Shown: positions 33,738 to 44,851 of the stretch, in pieces
Numbering within the stretch: the stretch's first letter is position 1
Layout: every line of letters begins with the position of its first letter
Source of the DNA: Burkholderiaceae bacterium 16
GTDB taxonomy: Bacteria > Pseudomonadota > Gammaproteobacteria > Burkholderiales > Burkholderiaceae
DNA length: 64,000 bases
NCBI GenBank assembly: GCA_000955785.1
Contig: JYOD01000113.1
Span: forward strand, 1 to 64,000
Reading direction: 5' to 3'
Notes under the pieces: model-generated
What the model was told of the DNA's origin: nothing
What the model saw: only the letters and a program-made list of their open reading frames with translations
Databases searched by the model: none
Position numbers and translations under genes: made by a program

Positions 33738-34367
33738 TCAGAAAAGCTGGCTCTGGCGGCCATTGCGTTGCCGGGCATTGATGCTGGCAATCGATACTTC
33801 GCGCGGTCCCGGCTCGATGCGTACCGCTTCGCCCGCCCGGAGCTGGCCCGGCGTCACCACACTGAGATAGATGCCCGAATAGCCGCTTTGCACCATGTGC
33901 CGGACCGCGTGCCGGTAGCCCATCACCGCATTTAGCTTGTAGCAGGGCCGGCGCGGAGACTCCACTTCGAGCAGCACATCGCCGATCCGCAGGTGGTCCC
34001 CCACCCACAAATCGGTCTCCAGCACGCCTTCCAGGGTCAGGTTTTCGCCCATGGCACCGTAGGCGAGCGGCCTGGCGGCGTCGGGGAGGTGAGCTTCCCG
34101 GCGGCGCTCGTTCCACCAGGCGAAATGCTCGGCGGGGTAGGCATAGACCGCTTTATCCAGCCCGCCATGCACGCTCAGGTCGGCCTGTTCGTCACCTGCC
34201 AGCCCAAGCGGGCGCACCGCGACCGCGAGCGGATGGAGCAGGGTGCTGAGCGGGTGCTTGCGGATGCCCGACATCACGACCGCCTCGGTGCCCGCCGCCG
34301 CCACGAAGAGCGGCAAGGCCCTGCCGACATTGATGGCGAGCAGGCGCATGCCGTTGGATGTGCTCAT
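33738..34367 (-). CDS. MOSC domain protein (YiiM-like)
   Basis: 209 residues. The MOSC beta-barrel domain covers most of the protein. The YiiM/MOSC signature appears as VHGGLDKAVYAYPAEHFAWW near residues 66-85 and the conserved cysteine as SPRRPCYKLN near residue 142. MOSC proteins bind molybdenum cofactor or move its sulfur and reduce N-hydroxylated compounds (YiiM). ATG 34352 (MRLLA) is an alternative start five codons in. It stands between the RND operon and an MFS gene, all on the minus strand, without obvious functional linkage. Confidence 0.88.
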   Translation of the reverse strand: MSTSNGMRLLAINVGRALPLFVAAAGTEAVVMSGIRKHPLSTLLHPLAVAVRPLGLAGDEQADLSVHGGLDKAVYAYPAEHFAWWNERRREAHLPDAARPLAYGAMGENLTLEGVLETDLWVGDHLRIGDVLLEVESPRRPCYKLNAVMGYRHAVRHMVQSGYSGIYLSVVTPGQLRAGEAVRIEPGPREVSIASINARQRNGRQSQLF

Positions 34368-34488
34368 GACGTCTCCCCTGGTCGTTTTTCTCCCATCTTA
34401 ACGCGGCGGGTCTGGGGAGGGCGGCGCCAGGCGGATGCCCCGTGTGCGGCGCCGCACGGCCAGGCGGCAGGGGAGGCACCGGGTTGCG

Positions 34489-35664
34489 TCAGGCCTGCGG
34501 CTGCACCGCTTTTCGGCTGCGCCACAGGCAGCCCAAGGCACTCGCCCGTTGCGAAACCACCATCGCCAGCAGCATCAGCGCCGCCGCGCCCCAGTGCAGG
34601 GCATCGGCGCCGGCGGTGGCGTAGATCGCCGCGCCGCCCATGGCGCCCAGGGCCTGCCCGAGATAGATGGAGGAGGAGTTGAGCGAGATCGATACCGAAG
34701 CGCGCTCCGGCGCCAAAGCCACCAGCCGCGCCTGTTGCGCACTGTTGGTGGCAAAGCCGCCCACGCCCCACAGCATGAAGATTAGCACCAGCGCCACCGG
34801 CCCCAGCGTCGCCAGCGGCCACAGCAGCATGGCCGCCAGCGAAGTCAGCATGGCAAACAGGACGATGCGGGCGGGCGTTACCCGGTCCATGCGCGAAGCC
34901 GCCAGCACATTGCCGCTGACACCGCAGGCACCGTAGGCCAGGAACATCAGGCTGAGCGCGCCGCCGCTGATGCCATGCACGTCGCGCAGCAGCGGCGCGA
35001 TATAGGTAAACAGCGTGAACATGCCGGCCGACTGGATCATGGTGGTGGCCACCACCAGCACCATCGGCGTGTGGCGCAGCACCGCACCCCAGGCTGCCCG
35101 CCCCACCGGTTCGACGTAGAGCCGGGGCGGCAGCGCACGCCATACGCCCACCGCCGCGCCCAGCGCCAGCAGGCCCACCAGCCCCATGCTGAAGCGCCAT
35201 CCCAGCGTGCTGGCGATCCAGGTACCCAGCGGCACGCCGACCACGCTGGCCACGCTCCACCCCAGGAATACAAAGCTGATGGCGCGGCCGCGCGTCTGCG
35301 CGTTGACCAATAGCGGCAGGGTGGCGGCGGTTTGCGGCGTGTAGATGGCGGCCCCGATCGCGGTCAGGAAGCGGATCGCCATCAGGCTGGCGAAGCTTGG
35401 CGCAAAGGCCGCCGCCACATGCATCACGGCATACACCAGCAGCGACCCCGCCAGCAGCAAGCGGCGGTCGATGCGCGAGCCGAGCGTGGCGAACAGCGGC
35501 GCGCCCACGCAGGTAGCCAGCGCGAACACGGAGATCAGCTGCCCGGCGGTGCCGGCGCCGAGCTGGAAGTCGCCGGCGATGTGATTCAGCATGCCGGTGA
35601 CGATCATCGCGCCCGTACCGATGACAAAATTGCCAAGGCACAGCATCAAGAGCCTGGGATCCAT
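34489..35664 (-). CDS. MFS transporter (sugar/drug exporter type)
   Basis: 391 residues with 12 predicted TM helices in two halves. The loop 2-3 region has FATLGSRIDRRLLLAGSLL, resembling MFS motif A (GxLaDRxGRR). The N-terminal part (FVIGTGAMIVTGMLNHIAGDFQLGAGTAGQLIS) is typical of the DHA1-type AraJ/YdhP group, usually exporters of sugars or drugs. It is a single gene on the minus strand, divergent from the glycosyltransferase cassette. No regulator or partner identifies the substrate. Confidence 0.9.
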   Translation of the reverse strand: MDPRLLMLCLGNFVIGTGAMIVTGMLNHIAGDFQLGAGTAGQLISVFALATCVGAPLFATLGSRIDRRLLLAGSLLVYAVMHVAAAFAPSFASLMAIRFLTAIGAAIYTPQTAATLPLLVNAQTRGRAISFVFLGWSVASVVGVPLGTWIASTLGWRFSMGLVGLLALGAAVGVWRALPPRLYVEPVGRAAWGAVLRHTPMVLVVATTMIQSAGMFTLFTYIAPLLRDVHGISGGALSLMFLAYGACGVSGNVLAASRMDRVTPARIVLFAMLTSLAAMLLWPLATLGPVALVLIFMLWGVGGFATNSAQQARLVALAPERASVSISLNSSSIYLGQALGAMGGAAIYATAGADALHWGAAALMLLAMVVSQRASALGCLWRSRKAVQPQA

Positions 35665-35917
35665 GGCGACCGGGGCAGGTAGGAGACGGTGGGAGTGGGA
35701 GGACGAAAAGCGCGGCCAGAGGCCGCGCGGAATCCCCCGAGTGTAGCGGTTTTGTTTCGTTCGCGTTGAGCGTGGCGCACTCAGGCGCGGCGGGGCGAAC
35801 GACCGGGTGCCGGGTATCCGACTTGATTAATCGCACGCCAGTCGGTAGCGTATCGGCTTTCCCGAGCGCCTGGCCGTCGGCCGCTCCGGCACTTTCTGCT
35901 GTAATTCCCCACCCTGT

Positions 35918-36913
35918 ATGCCCGAACTCAATCCGTCCCGCGTGGCGGTCATCATCCCCTGCTACAACGAAGCGGCGACCATTGCCGGCGTTGTGCAATC
36001 GTTCCGCCAATACCTGCCGGATGCCGGGTTGTACGTCTTTGACAACAATTCCAGCGACGACACGATCGCCCAGGCGCGTGCCGCTGGTGCAGTGGTACGC
36101 TCGGTACCCCTGCAGGGCAAGGGCAACGTCGTACGCCGGATGTTTGCCGATGTCGATGCCGACGTCTATGTCATGGTGGACGGCGATGGCACCTACGACG
36201 CCAGCGTCGCCCCGGAACTGGTCCACAGCCTGTGCGCCGAGGGCCTGGACATGGTGGTAGGCGCGCGCGTCAGCGAAGAGCGGGCGGCCTATCGCTTCGG
36301 CCACCGCTTTGGCAACGTGCTGCTGACCAGCTTTGCCGCTACCCTGTTTGGCCGCACCTTCACGGACATGCTGTCGGGCTACCGCATCTTCTCGCGCCGC
36401 TATGCGAAGTCGTTCCCGGCGCATTCGTCCGGCTTCGAGATCGAGACCGAACTGGCGGTGCACGCGCTGGAGCAGCGCATGCCCGTGGCGGAACAGGAAA
36501 CCATCTACTATTCGCGCCCGACCGGTTCGGAGAGCAAGCTCAATACATACCGGGACGGCTGGCGCATCCTGATGACCATCCTGCGTCTGTTCAAGTCGGA
36601 GAAGCCGCTGGCTTTCTTCTCCACCGGCTTCATGGGTTGCTCGCTGCTGTCGGTGATCCTGGCGGTGCCGCTGTTCGAAACCTACCTACGCACGGGCCTG
36701 GTGCCACGCCTGCCAACGGCGCTGGTGTGCGTGGCCCTGGTCCTGCTGGGCATCATCCTGCTCACTTGCGGCATCGTGCTCGACACGGTCACGCGTGGCC
36801 GCCTGGAAATGAAACGGCTCGCCTACTTGAGCCTACCCGCGCCGCTCGCCCCCCCGGCCGCCACCGCGCAGGCATCGGTCACGCCGCCCGCCGAGCCAGT
36901 TGCTGCACCGTGA
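35918..36913 (+). CDS. family 2 glycosyltransferase (polyprenyl-phosphate type)
   Basis: 331 residues. The N-terminal GT-A domain starts with VAVIIPCYNEAATIAGVV. The metal/nucleotide-sugar motif is VMVDGDGTYD near residues 86-95. The segment FTDMLSGYRIFSRRYAKSFP is typical of dolichol/undecaprenyl-phosphate glucosyl- or mannosyltransferases. Two C-terminal TM helices (about residues 232-255 and 267-290) and a Pro/Ala-rich tail follow. It probably moves a sugar from a nucleotide to undecaprenyl phosphate on the cytosolic face. Its stop overlaps the GTG of the GtrA gene, so the pair is coupled. Confidence 0.9.
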   Translation: MPELNPSRVAVIIPCYNEAATIAGVVQSFRQYLPDAGLYVFDNNSSDDTIAQARAAGAVVRSVPLQGKGNVVRRMFADVDADVYVMVDGDGTYDASVAPELVHSLCAEGLDMVVGARVSEERAAYRFGHRFGNVLLTSFAATLFGRTFTDMLSGYRIFSRRYAKSFPAHSSGFEIETELAVHALEQRMPVAEQETIYYSRPTGSESKLNTYRDGWRILMTILRLFKSEKPLAFFSTGFMGCSLLSVILAVPLFETYLRTGLVPRLPTALVCVALVLLGIILLTCGIVLDTVTRGRLEMKRLAYLSLPAPLAPPAATAQASVTPPAEPVAAP

Positions 36914-37302
36914 TCCGCAAGCAACTGCTCACATTCGCCCTGGCGGGGGCAACCGGGTTCGTCGTCGATAGCGGCGTACTATATGGCGCCCTGGCGCTGG
37001 GCGCCGGCCACTACCTGGGGCGCCTGCTGTCCTTCCTGGTCGCGGTCTTCGTCACCTGGCGCATCAATCGCCGCCTTACGTTCCCAACGCGGCCAGGAGA
37101 ATCGGCCTGGCACGAGTGGTGGCGCTATCTGGTGGCGATGTCCGCTGGCGGCGTCATCAACCTGGCCGCCTACAGTATCGTGATCGCGCGCCTGCCCGCC
37201 GCCGCCTGGGCGCCGTTGCTGGCGGTTGCCTTCGGCACGGGTTGCGGCCTGGTCTTCAACTTCTTGTCCGCCAAATACTGGGTATTCCGCAAGAAGTCCT
37301 GA
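36910..37302 (+). CDS. GtrA-family flippase-like membrane protein
   Basis: 130 residues from GTG 36910, which overlaps the glycosyltransferase stop (GTGA). Four TM helices are visible (about residues 5-25, 35-53, 70-92 and 100-120). The GtrA features FALAGATGFVVDSGVLYGAL and the C-terminal FNFLSAKYWVFRKK are clear. GtrA proteins are thought to flip undecaprenyl-phosphate-linked sugars across the inner membrane. The context (GT2 before, polytopic membrane protein after) matches three-gene gtrABC-type sugar-modification cassettes. Confidence 0.9.
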   Translation: MIRKQLLTFALAGATGFVVDSGVLYGALALGAGHYLGRLLSFLVAVFVTWRINRRLTFPTRPGESAWHEWWRYLVAMSAGGVINLAAYSIVIARLPAAAWAPLLAVAFGTGCGLVFNFLSAKYWVFRKKS

Positions 37303-37342
37303 ATCCCTGCCGCCGTTCGCGCGGCAGCTCACCCCGTCAACC

Positions 37343-39256
37343 ATGCCCGTCTTCCCCCGCCTCGCCGCGCTCGTGTCCCGGACCTTCATGCGGCTGCAGC
37401 GGCCTCGCGCCCCGTTGCTGGCGTGCATCCTGGTGCCGCTCGCCTTCGGCCTGTTCTCTCTCGCGCTGGGCCAGGACCGCAACTGGGACTTGCTCAACTA
37501 TCATCTGTACAACCCGTACGCATTGCTGAACGGCCGCATCGGCACCGACCTGGCGCCAGCGCAAATGCAGAGCTACTTCAACCCGCTGCTGGATATCCCG
37601 TACTGGCTGATGACGCAGTACTGGCCCGCGCCCCTGGCGGGGTTTGCGATGGGGGTGCTGCACGGGCTGGCCTTCGTGCTGGTGTTTGGCATTGCCCGGC
37701 GGGTACTGGTGCCGGCCGGGGCAGGCCAGGAGCAGACGCGGCGCGGCAGCGCTGTGGCCTTGTTGCTTGCGCTGGTGGGCTGCCTGGGACCGGGCTACCT
37801 GTCGGAACTAGGCAACACCATGGGCGACAATGCCACGGCACTGCTCGTATTGGCCGGCCTGTCCGTGTTGCTGCACGGCTGGGACCGGCTGGGGCGCGCC
37901 CATGCCGCCTGGGCTCTGGCCGCGGCAGCCGGTGTGCTGGTGGGCGCCGCCACCGGGCTGAAGCTGACCAACGCCATCTACGCGGTGGCGCTTTGCGCTG
38001 CCATGCTGAGCCTGCCGCTGCGCTGGCCGCGCCGGCTCGGGCTGGCCTGGGTGTTCGGGCTGGGCGTGCTGGCGGGGATCGCCCTGACCTCGGGATACTG
38101 GTTCGCCCTGATGTGGTCGAACTTCGCCAACCCGCTCTTTCCGCAGTTCAATGCGTTTTTCCACAACGCGCTGGCGGCGCCGATCTCGGTGGCGGACACG
38201 CGGTGGCTGCCGCGCAGCGCGATGGAAGCCGTGATGTTTCCCTTCGTCATCGTCGCCGATGCCAAGCGCGTGGGCGAGGTGCCGACGCGGCCGTTCGTGT
38301 GGCCGCTGTTGTATGCGCTGGTCTGCTGCTGGACTGTGCGCACCGGCTGGCAGGCATGGTGCGGCAAGCCGTCAGGCGCGGCCAGCGCTGACCTGCCGCC
38401 GCTCGCGCCGCAAGCGCGCCTGGTGTTGGTGTTCGTGGCAGCGGCATTCCTGACCTGGCTGGCTTTGTTCAGCATCTACCGCTATTGCGTCGCCATGGAA
38501 CTGCTGGCGCCCCTCGCCGTCTGGCTCGTAGTGCAACGCCTGCTGCCAGCCCGTGCGGCCGGGCGCACGGGTGCCATTGCACTCGCCATAGTGGCGCTTG
38601 CCGCACTGGCCGGCATGAAAACCTGGGGCCACGAATCCTGGGCACGGCAGGCCTTCAGAATCACGCTCCCGAATGTGCCGCTGGACACAAATACCACCGT
38701 CTTCCTGACTGGCGGGGCCGTGCCCCAAGGATGGCTGGCAACGCAATTTCCGGCTGCAGTGACATTTGCCGCGCTCAACTCCAACTTTCCGGAAGGCCCG
38801 GCCTATGTCGGGCGCGTGCAAGCCATGCTGGCCCAGCGGCCGGGCCAGGCCTACGCGCTGCTGCCCGCAAATGTGAACTGGCGTGCGCAGAGCGTGGCAC
38901 GGATGAACGATTCGCTGGCGGGAATCGGGGTGTCGGCCAATGGCAGCACCTGCAAGATGCTGGGTTCGGCACTTGGCCGGCTGCGCGTCCATGCACAACT
39001 GGCCGCGCCACAGCCGGGCGGCGAGGGCGCCACCTGCACCCTGGCCCCGCTGCCGCAAGACCTGAGCGACCTTGCCGCCGAAGATCGGGCGGAAGTGACG
39101 CTGCAGAGGCCCGGCCTGCTGCGCTATGGTCTGGTGCTCCAGGCCGAAGGCTGCCGCACCTATGATGCCTTCGTCGGCGCGGACGCGCGGCCTTACCAGT
39201 TGTGCCCTGTAAAGGTGGGCCATCCGGCGGGCGGTTCAGCCGCACCTGGCGCCTAG
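37343..39256 (+). CDS. large polytopic membrane protein, putative GT-C-like glycosyltransferase
   Basis: 637 residues from ATG 37343; upstream in-frame codons overlap the GtrA gene. About 10-12 hydrophobic helices run through residues 20-440, followed by a periplasmic-type C-terminal region. After TM1 comes ALGQDRNWDLLNYHLYNPYALLNGRIGTD, whose acidic, aromatic first loop resembles GT-C transferases that use lipid-linked sugars. I do not recognise the exact family. As third gene after GT2 and GtrA, it would be the enzyme that transfers the flipped sugar to an envelope acceptor (inference). Its stop overlaps the convergent dehydrogenase stop by 3-4 bases. Confidence 0.75.
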   Translation: MPVFPRLAALVSRTFMRLQRPRAPLLACILVPLAFGLFSLALGQDRNWDLLNYHLYNPYALLNGRIGTDLAPAQMQSYFNPLLDIPYWLMTQYWPAPLAGFAMGVLHGLAFVLVFGIARRVLVPAGAGQEQTRRGSAVALLLALVGCLGPGYLSELGNTMGDNATALLVLAGLSVLLHGWDRLGRAHAAWALAAAAGVLVGAATGLKLTNAIYAVALCAAMLSLPLRWPRRLGLAWVFGLGVLAGIALTSGYWFALMWSNFANPLFPQFNAFFHNALAAPISVADTRWLPRSAMEAVMFPFVIVADAKRVGEVPTRPFVWPLLYALVCCWTVRTGWQAWCGKPSGAASADLPPLAPQARLVLVFVAAAFLTWLALFSIYRYCVAMELLAPLAVWLVVQRLLPARAAGRTGAIALAIVALAALAGMKTWGHESWARQAFRITLPNVPLDTNTTVFLTGGAVPQGWLATQFPAAVTFAALNSNFPEGPAYVGRVQAMLAQRPGQAYALLPANVNWRAQSVARMNDSLAGIGVSANGSTCKMLGSALGRLRVHAQLAAPQPGGEGATCTLAPLPQDLSDLAAEDRAEVTLQRPGLLRYGLVLQAEGCRTYDAFVGADARPYQLCPVKVGHPAGGSAAPGA

Positions 39257-40266
39257 CGCGACAACGCCGGCGTCAGCGCCTTGGGGTTGGCGATGCTGTC
39301 GTGCTTGCCGGACAGCACATCAAGGATGTTCTGGAACGCGATGCGGAAGTACATCTCGTAGCTTTCGCGCTCGACATAGCCCAGGTGCGGCGTGCAGATG
39401 CAGTTTTCCATGCGCAGCAGGGCATGGCCCTGCAGGATGGGTTCGGACTCGAACACATCGACCGCCGCCATGCCGGGGCGGCCGCGGTTGAGACCGGTCA
39501 GCAGGGCGTTTTCCTCCACCAGTTCGGCGCGGCTGGTGTTGACGAACAACGCGGTCGGCTTCATGCGGGAGAAGTCAGCCAGCTTGACCAGTCCGCGCGT
39601 CTCGTCATTAAGGCGCAGATGCAGCGACAACACATCGCTTTCGGTAAACAATTGCTCTTGCGACTCCGCCACGGCCAGGCCATCCTCGCGGGCGCTTTTC
39701 TGCGAGTTCTCGCGGCCCCAGACCAGTACGTTCATGCCAAAGGCGCGGCCATAGCCCGCCAGCAGCTTGCCAATCTTGCCGTAGCCCCAGATCCCGAGCG
39801 TCTGCCCGCGCAGCACCTGCCCCAGGCCGAAGTTGGGCGGCATGGTGGTGGACTTGAGCCCGGACTGCTGCCAGGCGCCATGCTTGAGGCTGGCCACGTA
39901 CTGCGGAATGCGGCGCTGGGCTGCCATGATCAGGGCCCAGGTGAGTTCGGCCGGGGCCACCGGCGAGCCCGCGCCTTCGAGCACGGCCACGCCGCGCTCG
40001 GTACAGGCTTCGACATCCACATGGCTGCCAACGCGCCCGGTCTGGCTGATGATCTTGAGTTTGGGGAGTTTTTCCAGCAGTTGGCGGGTGATGCGCGAAC
40101 GTTCGCGAATCAGCACCACGGCCTCCACGTCCGAGAGGCGCGCGGCCAGCTGGCCGACGCCCTTGACGGTGTTGTTGAACACCTTGACGTCATGGCCGTC
40201 GAGCAGGCTGAAGCATGACAGCTTGCGCACGGAATCCTGATAATCGTCGAGTACGGCAATCTTCAT
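39253..40266 (-). CDS. D-isomer-specific 2-hydroxyacid dehydrogenase
   Basis: 337 residues from ATG 40266. The Rossmann motif is GIWGYGKIGKLLAGYGRAFGM (about residues 159-179). Catalytic residues of the family are visible: Arg in NTSRAELVEE, Glu in DVFESEPI and His in CTPHLGYVE. It should interconvert a 2-keto acid and a D-2-hydroxy acid with NAD(P)H. The sequence resembles the SerA/glycerate-dehydrogenase-like group but lacks the C-terminal ACT domain of many SerA enzymes. It is transcribed toward the glycosylation cassette and its stop overlaps the neighbour's stop (CTAG). Confidence 0.9.
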   Translation of the reverse strand: MKIAVLDDYQDSVRKLSCFSLLDGHDVKVFNNTVKGVGQLAARLSDVEAVVLIRERSRITRQLLEKLPKLKIISQTGRVGSHVDVEACTERGVAVLEGAGSPVAPAELTWALIMAAQRRIPQYVASLKHGAWQQSGLKSTTMPPNFGLGQVLRGQTLGIWGYGKIGKLLAGYGRAFGMNVLVWGRENSQKSAREDGLAVAESQEQLFTESDVLSLHLRLNDETRGLVKLADFSRMKPTALFVNTSRAELVEENALLTGLNRGRPGMAAVDVFESEPILQGHALLRMENCICTPHLGYVERESYEMYFRIAFQNILDVLSGKHDSIANPKALTPALSR

Positions 40267-40821
40267 CGGAAACTCTGGTTTGGCAATCGCAAGGTGCGCC
40301 CACCCACAGAACAGGGCACCCATCAACGTTATAGTTTTACAACCTGTCGCGCGACACCGCGGTGGATGCGGGGCGCAGCGAGAACAATTCGGCGCAACAC
40401 GGGAAGTGCGCCGCCAGACAGGGAAACGGGACAAAACGACAAGGCCGGAATCGCGCACGAACATTGCTGCGGAGCAAAAAACAGCGGCGTGCGGCAGTGG
40501 TATCCTTGCCGGTTCCGATTCGGCCCCGGATTGTCGGTCGAGCCTCGCTCCCGCCACCCTGACCGCGTCGGACAAAGCTTGCCGGCCCCTGTCATGGGCG
40601 AAGCGCCACTGTAGCGCAGCCGCAGGGCCAGCCGCGACCTTTTGCGCAGTTCCGGTCGCTGTGGAGTTGTAACGGGATGTGACGATCCACCGGCCCGGCG
40701 CGGAACCAGCGGCGAGCCGCCGCGGTCTGCTCTGGCAAGGAGGCCCGCCGCCAGCCGTTTCCGGCGGCGGCAGTGCGGGCCAGGCTTTGCAAGAATTCTT
40801 TCTACGCTTTGGAGTTGCAGT
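40267..40821. other. 555-base intergenic region upstream of pckG
   Basis: It separates the divergent dehydrogenase and pckG genes and should carry both promoters. I find no convincing small gene, RNA or operator. The only clear element is GGAG (40811-40814), seven bases before the pckG ATG. Confidence 0.5.
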
Positions 40822-42678
<1,857 letters not shown>

Positions 42679-42731
42679 ATAGCAGGCAACCTGGCTGGCA
42701 ACCCCGGTCCGTCCCGGGCACCGGCAAAAGG

Positions 42732-42763
42732 AAGCCCACCCCGGCAACGGGGTGGGCTTTTTC
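42732..42763 (+). terminator. intrinsic terminator of pckG
   Basis: AAGCCCACCCCG (42732-42743) and CGGGGTGGGCTT (42748-42759) form a perfect 12-bp stem with a GCAA tetraloop, followed by T residues. It also separates pckG from the convergent regulator gene. Confidence 0.88.
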
Positions 42764-42785
42764 CATTGTGGCGCCGCCGGCAGCG

Positions 42786-43448
42786 TCAGCCCGGGCCGCC
42801 GCCCTGCGCATCGCCATGCTCCACGGCATATTTCACCAGTTCCGCGCGGCCTTCGATGCCGAGCTTGCGCCGCAGGTTGAGCCGGTGCGTCTCGATGGTG
42901 CGCACCGACACGCCGAGCGCCGCGGCGATGTCCTTGTTAGCCTGCCCCTGGCCGATGCAGTTGAAGATATCCCGCTCGCGCGGGGTGAGCGCGTCGAGCG
43001 GTCCGGCGGCAGGCGTCTGCTCGGCCATGCTGCGGGCGATGCGCGCGCTGTAGAACACGCGTCCGGCCAGCACCGCGGCAATGGCGGCCATCAGCTCGTC
43101 GGCCGGCGCATCCTTGAGCACATAGCCGCGCGCGCCGGCACGGATCGCCTGGCGCACGTATTCGAGGTTGTCATGCATCGACACGATCAGCACGGCCAGC
43201 TCGGGATAGTCCTCGTGCAGAGCGGCAGCCAGCGCGATGCCGCCCATGCCCCGCATGCCGATATCGGTGATGACCAGGTCCGGCATGCGCTCGGCGCCGG
43301 CGTGCGCCAGCCAGGCCAGCGCGGCTTCGCCGTCGTCGGCTTCGCCCACTACCGCGAGTTCGGGCTGCAGGCCCAGGCGCATGCGCATGCCGTCGCGCAC
43401 CAGCGCATGGTCGTCGATCAGCAGGACACGGGCGGGTACATGGCTCAT
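42786..43448 (-). CDS. NarL/LuxR-family response regulator
   Basis: 220 residues. The receiver domain has the IDDH acidic pocket, phospho-acceptor Asp62 (DLVITDIGM) and the Lys in GYVLKDAPADEL. The C-terminal LuxR helix-turn-helix (LTPRERDIFNCIGQGQANKDIAAALGVSVRTIETHRLNLRRKLGI) covers about residues 150-200. Its ATG overlaps the stop of the kinase gene (ATGA), so it forms a two-component system with it. The pair is divergent from cstA and probably controls cstA-yjiX. Confidence 0.92.
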   Translation of the reverse strand: MSHVPARVLLIDDHALVRDGMRMRLGLQPELAVVGEADDGEAALAWLAHAGAERMPDLVITDIGMRGMGGIALAAALHEDYPELAVLIVSMHDNLEYVRQAIRAGARGYVLKDAPADELMAAIAAVLAGRVFYSARIARSMAEQTPAAGPLDALTPRERDIFNCIGQGQANKDIAAALGVSVRTIETHRLNLRRKLGIEGRAELVKYAVEHGDAQGGGPG

Positions 43449-44851
43449 GAGTGTGTAGTTCCAGGTACGTCTTGGGGGGCCTGCCGCGATGGGGCGGGCA
43501 CGACCGGCACCGCGGCGTGCAGCCGGGTCGTGCCCGGCGCGGAGACGATATCGAACTCGCCGCCCAGCGCGGCAATGCGTTCGCGCAGGTTGCGCAGGCC
43601 AATGCCGCGCTTGGGATCGTGCTGCATGCGCGCCACGTCGAAGCCGGCGCCGTCATCCTGCACCGTCAGCCGGGTAGTGTTGGCGTCGAACGCCAGCACC
43701 AGGGTGACATGGCGTGCATGTGCATGCCGCTCCACATTGGTGAGCGCCTCCTGGGCGATGCGGAACAGCGCGGTGGCCTGCTCATCGGCCAGTTCGCGCG
43801 GCTTGCCGGTACGCGATACCGCGATCTGCAGCCCGCTGCCCTCCTGCATCTCGCGAGCGAGATGCTCGAGCGCGGCGAACAGGCCGAGGTCGTCCAGCAG
43901 GGCGGGGCGCAGGTTGCGCGCCACCCTGCGCACTTCATTGAACACGGTGTCCAGCCGGACCAGCGCCGTGCCAAGCACGGGCGCAACCGAGGTGCCCTCT
44001 GCCGGTGCCATGCGCAGGCGGTTGGCGGCGGTCTCCAGCAGCAACTTGACCGACACCAGCAGTTGGCTGATGCCGTCATGCAGCTCGCGAGACAGGCGCG
44101 CGCGTTCCTCTTCCTGCGACTGCACCACGCGCTGCGCCAGTTGCCGCAGCTTGGCGTCGGCCTCGCGGTGCTCGCTGACGTTGAGGGCGAGCCCGCTGGC
44201 GGCGACCAGCAGGATGCTGATGGCGGCGATCACGCCGATCCACGCCATGGTTTCCCGGATATCGGTCTCCGCCCGCGCATCCAGTTGGCGCAGCGTGCGC
44301 TCGACGTCGTCGAGGTAAATGCCCGTGCCCAACATCCAGTTCCATTCCGGCACGGCGACCACATAGCCAAGCTTGGGGGCCAGTTGCTGCGAGGAGGGCT
44401 TCTTCCACTGGTAACGCACCGACCCGCCGCCCGCCCGGGCCGCCGCGATCCGCTTCTGGATGGTAAGAGCGCCCTGCGGGTCACGCATGCTCCACAAATC
44501 CTGCCCCACCAGCTCGGGCTGGCGTGGGTGCATCAGGTTGCGGCCCTGCATGTCGTAGAGGAAAAAATAGCCGTCGGGGCCATAGTCGAGGCGCGCCAGC
44601 GCCTGCATGGCGGCATCGCGCGTGGCGGCATCGGTGCGGCCGGAATGCACCATCGGCGCAATCGCGCTTTGCGCCAGTTCCACGTAGTGGCGCAGCTCGA
44701 CTTCCTTGCTTTGCAGGTAGGCTGCCTCGACCAGCACGCGCTCATGGCGGGCCAGTTCGCTAGCCTGGTAGCGCACGGCCAGGGCGATGCCGAGCATGGC
44801 GACGGCGAGCGGCGCGACGGCCAGCAACAGGATTTTTTGACGGAGTTTCAT
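43445..44851 (-). CDS. Cache-domain sensor histidine kinase (NarX/DegS-type)
   Basis: 468 residues from ATG 44851 (MKLRQKILLLAV...); frames further upstream run into the cstA control region. TM1 is at about residues 5-27. A periplasmic single-Cache domain follows (GYFFLYDMQGRNLMHPRQPELVGQDLW; YQWKKPSSQQLAPKLGYVVAVPEWNWMLGTGIYLDDV). TM2 is near residues 200-220. The HisKA_3 dimerisation helix has phospho-acceptor His258 (ARLSRELHDGISQLL), then a HATPase domain with DDGAGFD and GIGLRNLRERI. Such Cache domains bind small carboxylates or amino acids, which fits sensing of a CstA substrate such as pyruvate. The ligand assignment is inference. Confidence 0.9.
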   Translation of the reverse strand: MKLRQKILLLAVAPLAVAMLGIALAVRYQASELARHERVLVEAAYLQSKEVELRHYVELAQSAIAPMVHSGRTDAATRDAAMQALARLDYGPDGYFFLYDMQGRNLMHPRQPELVGQDLWSMRDPQGALTIQKRIAAARAGGGSVRYQWKKPSSQQLAPKLGYVVAVPEWNWMLGTGIYLDDVERTLRQLDARAETDIRETMAWIGVIAAISILLVAASGLALNVSEHREADAKLRQLAQRVVQSQEEERARLSRELHDGISQLLVSVKLLLETAANRLRMAPAEGTSVAPVLGTALVRLDTVFNEVRRVARNLRPALLDDLGLFAALEHLAREMQEGSGLQIAVSRTGKPRELADEQATALFRIAQEALTNVERHAHARHVTLVLAFDANTTRLTVQDDGAGFDVARMQHDPKRGIGLRNLRERIAALGGEFDIVSAPGTTRLHAAVPVVPAPSRQAPQDVPGTTHS

